The translations under genes and the position numbers were made by a program. The notes under the pieces are model-generated. The model saw only the letters and a list, made by a program, of their open reading frames with translations. It was not told where the DNA came from and did no database searches. This document shows positions 6,988 through 14,528 of a DNA stretch of 30,352 nt, piece after piece. The stretch is from NCBI GenBank assembly GCA_910586445.1, contig CAJUHV010000047.1, forward strand, positions 1 to 30,352, written 5' to 3'. The stretch's first letter is position 1; every line of letters starts with the position of its first letter. Source of the stretch: an uncultured Eubacterium sp. (lineage in GTDB: Bacteria > Bacillota > Clostridia > Lachnospirales > Lachnospiraceae).

Positions 6988-8299
6988 CTATGTATTAAAG
7001 CAGCAAGAAGTCTGCAGAAGGAATGATATGATTGCACCCAGGCTGTTTGAAGAATACGGCGTGAATCTGGGACTGCGTGACGAAAAAGGAAACGGTGTAC
7101 TGACCGGGCTTACAAATATATCTAAAATCGTATCATCCAAAATTGAAAACGGACAGAAAGTCGAATGCGACGGGCAGCTCTGGTACCGCGGCTATCGCGT
7201 GGAAGATCTGATTCAGAGCATGGCAGAGGATGAAATGGGATTTGAAAAAATGGCATACCTGCTTCTGCTTGGCGAGCTGCCGGACGAGGAGGCATATAGG
7301 GAATTTCGGGAAATAATCGGAGAGTGCCGCCAGCTCCCGTCGAATTTTACGAGAGATATCATTATGAAAAAACCAGGCGCGGATATTATGAATTCAATGA
7401 CGAGAAGTATTTTAAATCTGGCTTCATATGATGACAGGGCTATGGATACAGGCATAGCAAACAGCCTGCGCCAGTGCATTCAGCTGATCAGCCAGTTTCC
7501 GGTACTTGCAGTTTATGGGTATAATGCTTATAATTATTATATCAATCAGGCAAGCATGATTATCCACAACCCAGACCCGCAGCTGTCCACGGCAGAAAAT
7601 CTGCTGATGCTGCTGCGTCCAGACCGCCGGTATACACAGGTAGAGGCGAAAGTGTTAGATACTGCGCTGCTGCTGCATATGGAACATGGCGGCGGCAATA
7701 ATTCTACATTTACGACAAGAGTGGTTACGTCATCCGGTTCGGATACGTATTCTACCATGGCAGCGGCTATGTCTTCTTTAAAAGGGCCGAAGCACGGCGG
7801 TGCAAATATTAAAGTGATGGAAATGATGGCGGATATCCGTACACATGTAAAAGATTATGCAGATAAAGAAGAGCTGGCTGCTTATCTGTCCAAGATCCTA
7901 GACGGGGAGGCATTTGACGGCAGAAAGCTGATTTATGGCATGGGTCATGCGGTCTATACATTGTCAGACCCAAGGGAGCGTGTATTTAAGCATTATGTAG
8001 AAAAGCTGGCGGAGGCAAAGGGCAGGCAGCAGGATATGATGCTGTATCAGGGCATTGAGGAGCTGGCTCCGGTTTTAATCGGGGAGAGACGGCGTACAAA
8101 TAAAGGCGTCAGCCCAAATGTGGATTTTTACAGCGGCTTTGTCTATGATATGCTCGGCATTCCGCAGGAATTGTATACAGCGATGTTTGCAGTAGCCAGA
8201 ATTGTCGGGTGGAGCGCACACCGCATAGAAGAGCTGATCTGTACAGATAAAATTATCCGCCCGGCATATATGAGCGTGATGGAAAAACGTGAAATATAA
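6980..8299 (+). CDS. Citrate synthase
   Basis: A 439-aa citrate/2-methylcitrate synthase condensing acetyl-CoA with oxaloacetate, probably feeding glutamate synthesis in an anaerobe. Visible family motifs are TGLTNISKI and GQLWYRGYRVEDLI near the N-terminus, MEHGGGNNSTF (His236), SSLKGPKHGGANIK (His272), YGMGHAVYTLSDPRERVF (His323) and NVDFYSGFVYDMLGIP (Asp382). His272, His323 and Asp382 fit the catalytic triad. ATG 6980 overlaps the regulator's stop by 8 nt; TTG 6962 in the same frame has a better spaced purine site (GGGGGTG at 6946-6952) and would add six residues. Either way the two genes overlap and are probably translationally coupled. Separating citrate from 2-methylcitrate synthase activity is not possible by eye. 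Confidence 0.92.
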   Translation: MNNYVLKQQEVCRRNDMIAPRLFEEYGVNLGLRDEKGNGVLTGLTNISKIVSSKIENGQKVECDGQLWYRGYRVEDLIQSMAEDEMGFEKMAYLLLLGELPDEEAYREFREIIGECRQLPSNFTRDIIMKKPGADIMNSMTRSILNLASYDDRAMDTGIANSLRQCIQLISQFPVLAVYGYNAYNYYINQASMIIHNPDPQLSTAENLLMLLRPDRRYTQVEAKVLDTALLLHMEHGGGNNSTFTTRVVTSSGSDTYSTMAAAMSSLKGPKHGGANIKVMEMMADIRTHVKDYADKEELAAYLSKILDGEAFDGRKLIYGMGHAVYTLSDPRERVFKHYVEKLAEAKGRQQDMMLYQGIEELAPVLIGERRRTNKGVSPNVDFYSGFVYDMLGIPQELYTAMFAVARIVGWSAHRIEELICTDKIIRPAYMSVMEKREI

Positions 8300-8360
8300 A
8301 ATCATGGAAAAGCATACGCTCCAGCATAAAGCAGGAGAAACACGAATAGGAGGCTAAAAA

Positions 8361-9644
8361 ATGGACAGTTATAAAATCAATACAAAATGTGTGCAGGCAG
8401 GCTATACGCCGGGAAACGGAGAACCGCGACAGATCCCGATTATTCAGTCAACGACATTTAAATATGACACCAGCGAAGATATGGGCAGGTTATTTGACCT
8501 GGAAGCAGCGGGATATTTTTATACGAGGCTGCAGAATCCTACGAATGATTTTGTAGCAGCAAAAATAGCTGCATTGGAAGGCGGCTCGGCAGCGATGCTT
8601 ACATCTTCCGGGCAGGCAGCAAACTTCTTTGCGCTGTTTAATATTTGCGAATGCGGCAGTCATATTGTGTCTTCTTCTTCCATTTATGGTGGGACATTTA
8701 ACCTGATTTCTGTTACAATGGCGAAAATGGGCATTGAAGTGACATTTGTATCACCAGATTGTACCAAAGAAGAGCTGGAGGCAGCATTTAAAGAAAATAC
8801 AAGAGCTGTATTTGGAGAAACAATTGCCAATCCGGCACTGACTGTCCTGGATCTGGAAAAATTTGCGCAGGCAGCACATGCACATGGCGTGCCGTTTATT
8901 ATTGATAATACGTTTCCGACACCGGTAAACTGCAGGCCGATTGAGTGGGGTGCAGATATTGTGACGCATTCTACGACGAAGTATATGGACGGGCACGGTG
9001 CAGCAGTCGGCGGCGCAATTGTAGATGCAGGCAGGTTTGACTGGATGGCATATGCGGACAAGTTTCCGGGACTTTGCACGCCGGATGAATCGTACCATGG
9101 GATTACTTATGCAGAAAAATTTGGAAAAGAAGGAGCTTTTATTTATAAATGTACGGCGCAGCTTATGCGGGATCTTGGCTGTATTCAGTCGCCGCAGCAT
9201 GCCTACCTGCTGAATCTGGGGCTGGAATCTCTGCATGTGCGCATGCCGCGCCACGTGGAAAACGGACAGGCAGTGGCAGAGTATTTACATCAGCACAAAA
9301 AAGTAGCGCATGTGAGCTATCCAGGGCTGCCTGGTGACAAGTATTACGAGCTGGCTCAGAAATATATGCCAGACGGCGGATGTGGTGTCGTATCCTTTGA
9401 ATTAGAGGGGGGACGGCCGGCAGCAGAGGTATTTATGAAACATCTTAAACTGGCTGCAATCGAAACGCACGTAGCAGATGCAAGAACCTGCTGCTTAAAC
9501 CCGGCGACTTCAACACACAGGCAGATGAATGACGAGCAGCTTTTGGCAGCCGGCATTCCGGCAGGGCTGATACGTATCTCCTGCGGCCTGGAGGATAAAG
9601 AAGATCTGATTGCAGATCTGGCACAGGCATTAGAGGCTATATAA
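8361..9644 (+). CDS. metY: O-acetylhomoserine aminocarboxypropyltransferase / sulfhydrylase
   Basis: A 427-aa PLP enzyme of the Cys/Met metabolism family, making homocysteine (or methionine) from O-acetylhomoserine and sulfide or methanethiol. ATG 8361 follows AGGAGG (8348-8353). Motifs are CVQAGYTPGNGEPRQIPI, the substrate loop YFYTRLQNPTNDFVAAKIAA, the cofactor loop SSGQAANFFALF, FIIDNTFPTP, and the PLP lysine in THSTTKYMDGHG (Lys207). The C-terminal CCLNPATSTHRQM and GLIRISCGLED motifs are also intact. The length and the inserted LDCIQSP/PRHVENG region favour the OAH sulfhydrylase branch over cystathionine gamma-synthase or gamma-lyase. It sits 61 bp after citrate synthase on the same strand, so co-transcription is possible. 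No T-box or SAM riboswitch is seen in that short gap. Confidence 0.9.
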   Translation: MDSYKINTKCVQAGYTPGNGEPRQIPIIQSTTFKYDTSEDMGRLFDLEAAGYFYTRLQNPTNDFVAAKIAALEGGSAAMLTSSGQAANFFALFNICECGSHIVSSSSIYGGTFNLISVTMAKMGIEVTFVSPDCTKEELEAAFKENTRAVFGETIANPALTVLDLEKFAQAAHAHGVPFIIDNTFPTPVNCRPIEWGADIVTHSTTKYMDGHGAAVGGAIVDAGRFDWMAYADKFPGLCTPDESYHGITYAEKFGKEGAFIYKCTAQLMRDLGCIQSPQHAYLLNLGLESLHVRMPRHVENGQAVAEYLHQHKKVAHVSYPGLPGDKYYELAQKYMPDGGCGVVSFELEGGRPAAEVFMKHLKLAAIETHVADARTCCLNPATSTHRQMNDEQLLAAGIPAGLIRISCGLEDKEDLIADLAQALEAI

Positions 9645-9659
9645 TATTTATAAAATTCC

Positions 9660-9709
9660 AAAATCCTGTCAGGGCAGGCTTTTTGGCCTTGATAGGATGA
9701 CAGGATTTT
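9660..9709 (+). terminator. Terminator-like hairpin after metY
   Basis: AAAATCCTGTCA (9660-9671) and TGACAGGATTTT (9698-9709) are perfect 12-bp arms 15 nt after the stop codon. Inner bases AGG and CCTT can extend the pairing. Runs of A and T at the outer ends would let it act in both directions. Confidence 0.7.
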
Positions 9710-9812
9710 GCATGATTAAAAATGATGTTGTAAAATTGAAATTCTATTCCTTTCCATATTCGATTCTAATTATAATTGCGTATGTAATAATATGTTCAAT
9801 GCAGGTTTCCGG

Positions 9813-9908
9813 AGCGTTTTGAAAAAACATTCCTGCGGTCTGTATTCCCCAATGAAAGCTTCTTGGATTATCAATGTCTAAGAGGTTGCGGATCATTCCT
9901 TTTCAATT
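9813..9908 (+). repeat. Degenerate copy of the 190-bp inverted-terminus repeat
   Basis: AGCGTTTTGAAAAAACATTCC at the left and GCGG..CATTCCTTTTCAA at the right match the termini of the full copy at 14006-14195 with several changes. The inside keeps a version of the CTTGGA/TCTAAG stem but about half the element is missing. Apart from this, the gap between metY and 10121 shows AT-rich DNA, a possible -10 box in the palindrome at 10014-10030, and no gene. Confidence 0.6.
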
Positions 9909-10013
9909 TAATCAATATTGCCTGCTATATTATGCTCTGCGGATATGCTTCGTAAAATTGTGATAAATTCTTCATATCAGAAAGCAATTTTAAGACATAC
10001 TTCAGCGCATCTG

Positions 10014-10030
10014 CAGGTATAATATACCTG
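10014..10030 (+). promoter_or_regulatory. Palindrome over a candidate -10 box
   Basis: CAGGTATA and TATACCTG are perfect 8-bp arms around one central base, and TATAAT (10018-10023) lies inside. No good -35 box is found at the right distance, which suggests either an activator-dependent promoter or an operator. It lies about 90 bp ahead of the small DUF3787-like gene and nifJ. Confidence 0.45.
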
Positions 10031-10120
10031 ATTCTGTATACACTAAGTGAAAGAAAAGCAGCAGTGGTCTACTATGCTGCATAAATCTAAACTCAGCATA
10101 CAGGAAAGGATAGGTTCCAT

Positions 10121-10315
10121 ATGAACGAACAAAAAAGCCATGCCTTAAACGGCACACGCAACCAGCGCATAAACAAAACTTCTCAGTCAGACAACGAAGC
10201 TACCGCAGCATGGACTGGTGAAGCCGGCCATGCGCCTAAGTCCAATGTCACGATTCCAAGCAGCAGTGCCGTAGAACATGCCAAAGAATGGGTAGATAAC
10301 GGCAGCAGGCTGTAA
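10121..10315 (+). CDS. Small DUF3787-like (CDIF630_02480-type spore surface) protein
   Basis: A 64-aa hydrophilic protein starting at ATG 10121 behind AGGAAAGGATAGG. The N-terminal 45 residues are Asn/Thr/Ser-rich and probably unstructured. The C-terminus carries NVTIPSSSAVEHAKEW then VDNGSRL, matching the short conserved motif I recall for DUF3787, a family described as a spore surface protein in Clostridioides difficile. The stop codon is 12 nt before the nifJ start and overlaps nothing but the ribosome site region, so the two genes are almost certainly one transcript. A structural or sporulation role is family-based; a role linked to pyruvate oxidoreductase is inference from position only. 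Confidence 0.62.
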   Translation: MNEQKSHALNGTRNQRINKTSQSDNEATAAWTGEAGHAPKSNVTIPSSSAVEHAKEWVDNGSRL

Positions 10316-10327
10316 GGAGGTGGCGTC

Positions 10328-13300
10328 ATGGGAAAGATTACGATGACCGTAGACGGCAACACGGCAGCAGCCTATGCAGCCTATGCGTTTACGGAGGTAG
10401 CCTCGATTTATCCGATTACGCCGTCTTCAACGATGGCGGAGGTCGTAGATGAGTGGGCGGCAAACGGCAGAAAGAATATTTTCGGGCAGACAGTAAAGGT
10501 AGCGCAGCTGCAGTCGGAGGCGGGTGCAGCAGGATCTTTTCATGGCTCCCTGCAGGCGGGTGCACTGACGACGACGTTTACGGCTTCACAGGGACTGCTT
10601 TTGATGATTCCGAATATGTATAAATGCGCCGGTGAGCTGCTGCCGGGCGTATTTCATGTCAGTGCGCGTTCCCTGGCAGCGCAGGCATTAAATATTTTTG
10701 GAGATCATCAGGATGTTATGGCGGTAAGGCAGACCGGGTGTGTCATGCTGGCCTCCGGCTCGGTGCAGGAAGTGATTGACCTGGCTTTGGTGGCGCACTT
10801 AGCCGCCGTAAAAGGACGGCTTCCGTTTGTACACTTTTTTGACGGGTTTCGTACCTCACATGAAGTACAGAAGGTAGAAGCGCTGTCTTATGAAGATCTG
10901 GCAGGGCTTATAGATAAAAAAGCACTGCAGGAATTTCGTGACAGGTCACTGTCGCCAAATCATCCGGTGACGCGCGGTACGGCACAGAACCCGGATATCT
11001 ATTTTCAGACAAGAGAGGCATGTAATCCGTTTTACGAAAAAATCGTACCGATTGTAGAAGAATATATGGGTAAGATTAGTGCGCTGACAGGACGCAGTTA
11101 CAATCTGTTTAGTTATTATGGTGCAGAAGACGCAAAGTACGTTATTGTGGCTATGGGCTCTGTCTGCGGCACAATCGAAGAGACGATCGATTATTTGAAT
11201 GCGCAGGGAGAGAAATACGGGCTGGTAAAGGTACATCTGTTCCGTCCATTCTCGATAAAGCATTTTTGCGCGGCAGTGCCTGATACGGCAGAGCGGATTG
11301 CTGTCTTAGAGCGTACAAAAGAGCCGGGAGCACCAGGCGAGCCTTTGTATCTGGATGTGAGAAATAGTTTTTACGGAAAGCCTGATGCGCCGATGATCAT
11401 CGGGGGCCGTTTCGGACTGGGATCAAAGGATACGACGCCTGCAGATATTAAGGCAGTATTTGATCATTTAAAATGCAGCCTGCCAAAGACCGGATTTACT
11501 GTCGGCATTGAGGATGATGTCACACATACGTCACTTCCAGTGCCGGAAAAATTGGTGACAGCCAAGGCCGGCACTGTACGCTGCAAATTCTGGGGGCTTG
11601 GCTCAGATGGTACGGTCGGTGCCAATAAGCAGGCGGTAAAAATAATCGGAGAGCATACCGATCAGTATGTGCAGGCTTATTTTGCCTATGATTCGAAAAA
11701 ATCCGGCGGGCTTACGACATCGCATTTACGATTTGGCAGTCATCCGATTAAGTCGGCTTATTTAATTGATGAGGCAGATTATATCGCCTGCCATAACCAG
11801 TCGTTTGTCCACAGCTATGATCTGCTCAAAGGGTTAAAGCGCGGCGGCACGTTTGTATTAAACTGCCTGTGGGAGGCAGACCGTATGGAAGAATATCTGC
11901 CTAAAAAGATGCTGCATGACATAGCGGAACATGAAATAGAGTTTTACTGTATCAATGCGGTTAAAATAGCAGAAGAAATAGGTCTGGGCAACCGGATCAA
12001 TATGATTATGCAGGGCGCATTTTTTAGTCTGGCAGACGTCCTGCCAAAGGATCAGGCGAAGCAGTATTTAAAAGAGGCAGTGAAAAAAGCATACGGCAAA
12101 AAAGGCGACAAAGTCATTCAGATGAATCATGAAGCGATTGAGCATGGATTTACGGATTTAGTAAAAATAGATGTGCCTGCACACTGGAAAGACTTTAAGG
12201 AAGAAAGCATATGGGAAGAATCCGGCGGGGCAGATATCGAGGAACCAAAATTCGTAGCCAAGATTATGCGCCCGATGAACAGGCAGGAGGGAGACCAGCT
12301 TCCGGTCAGCGCATTCAGCGGTATTGAAGACGGCACATTCCCATGCGGGACTTCTGCATATGAAAAGAGGGGCATAGCCGTAAATGTGCCGGAATGGAAC
12401 GAGCAGACATGTATCCAGTGCAACCAGTGTTCGTTTATCTGTCCGCATGCCTGCGTACGGCCGTTTCTTTTGACAGAGGAGGAAAAGGCTGCGGCACCAA
12501 AGAGCTTTAAGACACAGCAGGCAAAGGGAAAAGGGATGGAAAAATATTATTTCCGTATCCAGATCAGTACGATGGACTGTACCGGCTGCGGCAACTGTGC
12601 AGATGTCTGCCCGGCCAAGCCGAAAGCGCTCGTTATGAAAAAACTGGGCACCCAGTCCGCGGCAGAAGTACCGAACTGGAAATACGCGCTTGGCAGGGTG
12701 TCGCATAAAGGCAGCTTGTTTACGGGACAGACAGTCAAAGAGAGCCAGTTCAGACAGCCTTTGATCGAGTTTTCCGGGGCATGTGCTGGCTGCGGCGAGC
12801 CGGCATATATAAAGCTGATTACACAGCTGTTTGGCGAACGGATGATGATTGCAAATGCAACAGGCTGCTCTTCCATATGGGGCGCTTCTGCACCGACAAC
12901 GGCATATACGTGCACACGTGACGGACGCGGGCCGTCCTGGGCCAATTCTCTGTTTGAAGATAATGCCGAGTATGGATACGGCATGTATCTGGGTGTCCAG
13001 CAGATTCGTGACGGGCTGCGGCAGAATATGGAGGAGCTGATTCAGACAGGCATTGATCAGCCGTTTCAAGAAGCATTTGAACAATGGATACAGGTTTATG
13101 AGGATGGCGAAGAGTCTGTCAAGGCGGCCGCAAAGATCCGCGAGCTTTTGGATGCTCCGCTGCCGGAGCAGTCACAGATATCCAGATCGCCAGAAAAAAT
13201 GCAGCGCCTAAAAGAGATACAGAACAGGCAGGATTATCTGGTGAAGCGTTCCGTCTGGATGATCGGCGGAGACGGATGGGCATATGACATCGGCTATGGC

Positions 13301-13903
13301 GGACTCGATCATGTGCTGGCCTCGGGAGAGGATGTCAACGTGCTGGTATTTGATACAGAAATATATTCCAATACAGGCGGACAGGCCTCGAAATCCACAC
13401 CTGCGGCAGCAGTGGCAAAATTTGCGGCTTCCGGCAAAAAATGTGCCAAAAAGGATCTGGGCAGGATGATGATGACCTACCACAATGTCTATGTCGCACA
13501 GATTGCGATGGGAGCGGATAAAAACCAGACATTAAAGGCTATCAAGGAGGCAGAAAGCTATCACGGCCCGTCCATTATTATTGCGTACGCCCCATGTATC
13601 AGCCACGGGCTGCGCTGCGGCATGGGCAAGAGCATGGACAATATGGCGCAGGCAGTGGCAGCAGGCTACTGGCATTTATACCGTTATCACCCAGACCGCC
13701 TGAAGGAAGGCAAAAATCCATTTACGCTGGATTCCAAAGACCCGACTGGAGATTTCCAGGAATTTTTAATGGGACAGGTACGTTACAGTGCGCTCGAACG
13801 CCAATTCCCGGATCAGGCGCGTAAGCTGTTTGAAAAAGCAGGTGAAGACGCAAAAGTACGCTTGGAGGAATACAAGGCGTTAAATGAGGCGTCTGCGCCA
13901 TAA
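10328..13903 (+). CDS. nifJ: Pyruvate:ferredoxin (flavodoxin) oxidoreductase
   Basis: A 1191-aa single-chain enzyme that oxidises pyruvate to acetyl-CoA and CO2 and reduces ferredoxin or flavodoxin in the cytoplasm, the central energy step of clostridial fermentation. ATG 10328 follows AAGGAGGTGG (10314-10323). Domain order is complete: the N-terminal domain with SIYPITPSSTMAEVVDEW, the middle domains with TSHLRFGSHPIKSAYLI, a two-cluster ferredoxin domain (Cys695, 698, 701, 705 and Cys751, 754, 757, 761), the proximal cluster cysteines in CAGCGEPAY (Cys819, Cys822) and the thiamine-diphosphate site GDGWAYDIGYGG (Gly981-Asp982) with NTGGQASKSTP. The length is usual for the family. It is the second gene of a pair with the DUF3787-like protein and ends before two hairpins. 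Confidence 0.97.
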   Translation: MGKITMTVDGNTAAAYAAYAFTEVASIYPITPSSTMAEVVDEWAANGRKNIFGQTVKVAQLQSEAGAAGSFHGSLQAGALTTTFTASQGLLLMIPNMYKCAGELLPGVFHVSARSLAAQALNIFGDHQDVMAVRQTGCVMLASGSVQEVIDLALVAHLAAVKGRLPFVHFFDGFRTSHEVQKVEALSYEDLAGLIDKKALQEFRDRSLSPNHPVTRGTAQNPDIYFQTREACNPFYEKIVPIVEEYMGKISALTGRSYNLFSYYGAEDAKYVIVAMGSVCGTIEETIDYLNAQGEKYGLVKVHLFRPFSIKHFCAAVPDTAERIAVLERTKEPGAPGEPLYLDVRNSFYGKPDAPMIIGGRFGLGSKDTTPADIKAVFDHLKCSLPKTGFTVGIEDDVTHTSLPVPEKLVTAKAGTVRCKFWGLGSDGTVGANKQAVKIIGEHTDQYVQAYFAYDSKKSGGLTTSHLRFGSHPIKSAYLIDEADYIACHNQSFVHSYDLLKGLKRGGTFVLNCLWEADRMEEYLPKKMLHDIAEHEIEFYCINAVKIAEEIGLGNRINMIMQGAFFSLADVLPKDQAKQYLKEAVKKAYGKKGDKVIQMNHEAIEHGFTDLVKIDVPAHWKDFKEESIWEESGGADIEEPKFVAKIMRPMNRQEGDQLPVSAFSGIEDGTFPCGTSAYEKRGIAVNVPEWNEQTCIQCNQCSFICPHACVRPFLLTEEEKAAAPKSFKTQQAKGKGMEKYYFRIQISTMDCTGCGNCADVCPAKPKALVMKKLGTQSAAEVPNWKYALGRVSHKGSLFTGQTVKESQFRQPLIEFSGACAGCGEPAYIKLITQLFGERMMIANATGCSSIWGASAPTTAYTCTRDGRGPSWANSLFEDNAEYGYGMYLGVQQIRDGLRQNMEELIQTGIDQPFQEAFEQWIQVYEDGEESVKAAAKIRELLDAPLPEQSQISRSPEKMQRLKEIQNRQDYLVKRSVWMIGGDGWAYDIGYGGLDHVLASGEDVNVLVFDTEIYSNTGGQASKSTPAAAVAKFAASGKKCAKKDLGRMMMTYHNVYVAQIAMGADKNQTLKAIKEAESYHGPSIIIAYAPCISHGLRCGMGKSMDNMAQAVAAGYWHLYRYHPDRLKEGKNPFTLDSKDPTGDFQEFLMGQVRYSALERQFPDQARKLFEKAGEDAKVRLEEYKALNEASAP

Positions 13904-13920
13904 AAATAACATGAAAATGC

Positions 13921-13980
13921 CTGTCCTGCTTTCCGGCAGGACAGACAGCAGGGGCATCCGTTATACGCGGGTGCTTTTCC
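13921..13980 (+). terminator. Double hairpin terminator after nifJ
   Basis: CTGTCCTGC (13921-13929) pairs with GCAGGACAG (13936-13944). A second stem GCATCCG / CGGGTGC just downstream is followed by TTTT and then TTTTTG. Together they make a convincing end for the nifJ transcript. Confidence 0.75.
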
Positions 13981-14005
13981 TGCATTTTTGACTATGTGAT
14001 TCTAA

Positions 14006-14195
14006 AGCGTGTTTGAAAAATGCTTTCTGTCAAATGTGCGTCACACTTCAAGCATCTTGGACTACTAATGTCCAAGATGATGTGGGAGATTTGACCCGAA
14101 TGAGGGAGGCGTAGCGGGCTGCGTTGACCGAATGAGGGCCAAATATACCGCAAAGTGGGGCGTACAGTTAGCGGGAATGATTTTTCAAACACGCT
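14006..14195 (+). repeat. 190-bp repeat with 16-bp terminal inverted repeats (MITE-like)
   Basis: The ends AGCGTGTTTGAAAAAT (14006-14021) and ATTTTTCAAACACGCT (14180-14195) are perfect inverted repeats. The flanks are CTAA (14002-14005) and CTAG (14196-14199), a possible 4-bp target duplication. The interior has a perfect stem CATCTTGGAC / GTCCAAGATG (14053-14062, 14070-14079; 7-nt loop) and two direct copies of a TTGACC(C)GAATGAGGG unit. No convincing gene lies inside. Related ends occur at 18621 and 30302, and a degenerate copy at 9813-9908. It behaves like a non-autonomous element or a structured intergenic repeat. Confidence 0.85.
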
Positions 14196-14250
14196 CTAGC
14201 AGCAGCTGTTCTTAATAATCTGAAATTTGAAAATTTAAAACCTACAAGAA

Positions 14251-14279
14251 TTGCCATCTGACCCAGTATCTGCTATAAT
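14251..14279 (+). promoter_or_regulatory. Promoter of the surface-polymer cluster
   Basis: TTGCCA (14251-14256) and a perfect TATAAT (14274-14279) are exactly 17 bp apart. Initiation near 14286 leaves a leader of about 240 nt before the ATG at 14529. The leader is AT-rich, with no ORF or known riboswitch that I can recognise. Confidence 0.7.
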
Positions 14280-14528
14280 AAACCCAAATGTGTAAAAAAC
14301 GGCTGATTTTGCGTGTATCATACGGTTTAATGGGGCATTAATATAAGAATATTAAAATACATTCTGAAGCCGCAGACCGTTTCATACTGCAAATAAAAGA
14401 GAAAAATAAAAAATAAATATAACAAATATTAAAATTTAATGAATTTTTCGTGAAATTGTATAAAATGATTTGAAAATGATGCACACAAATGATTTCATAG
14501 AGCATGAGTACAAGGAGATTAAACGAAC

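Noticed and set aside
8684..9254. Two overlapping minus-strand open frames inside metY
   Set aside because: Both mirror the conserved PLP enzyme, and the peptides show no domain or secretion signal.
12158..13084. A 308-codon open frame on the minus strand inside nifJ
   Set aside because: It is fully antisense to conserved iron-sulfur and thiamine-binding parts of nifJ, is Cys/Arg/His-rich in a random way and has no ribosome site.
13992..14192. A 66-codon minus-strand frame covering most of the 190-bp repeat
   Set aside because: It reads across inverted repeats and a stem-loop, has no ribosome site, and the partial copies do not keep the frame.
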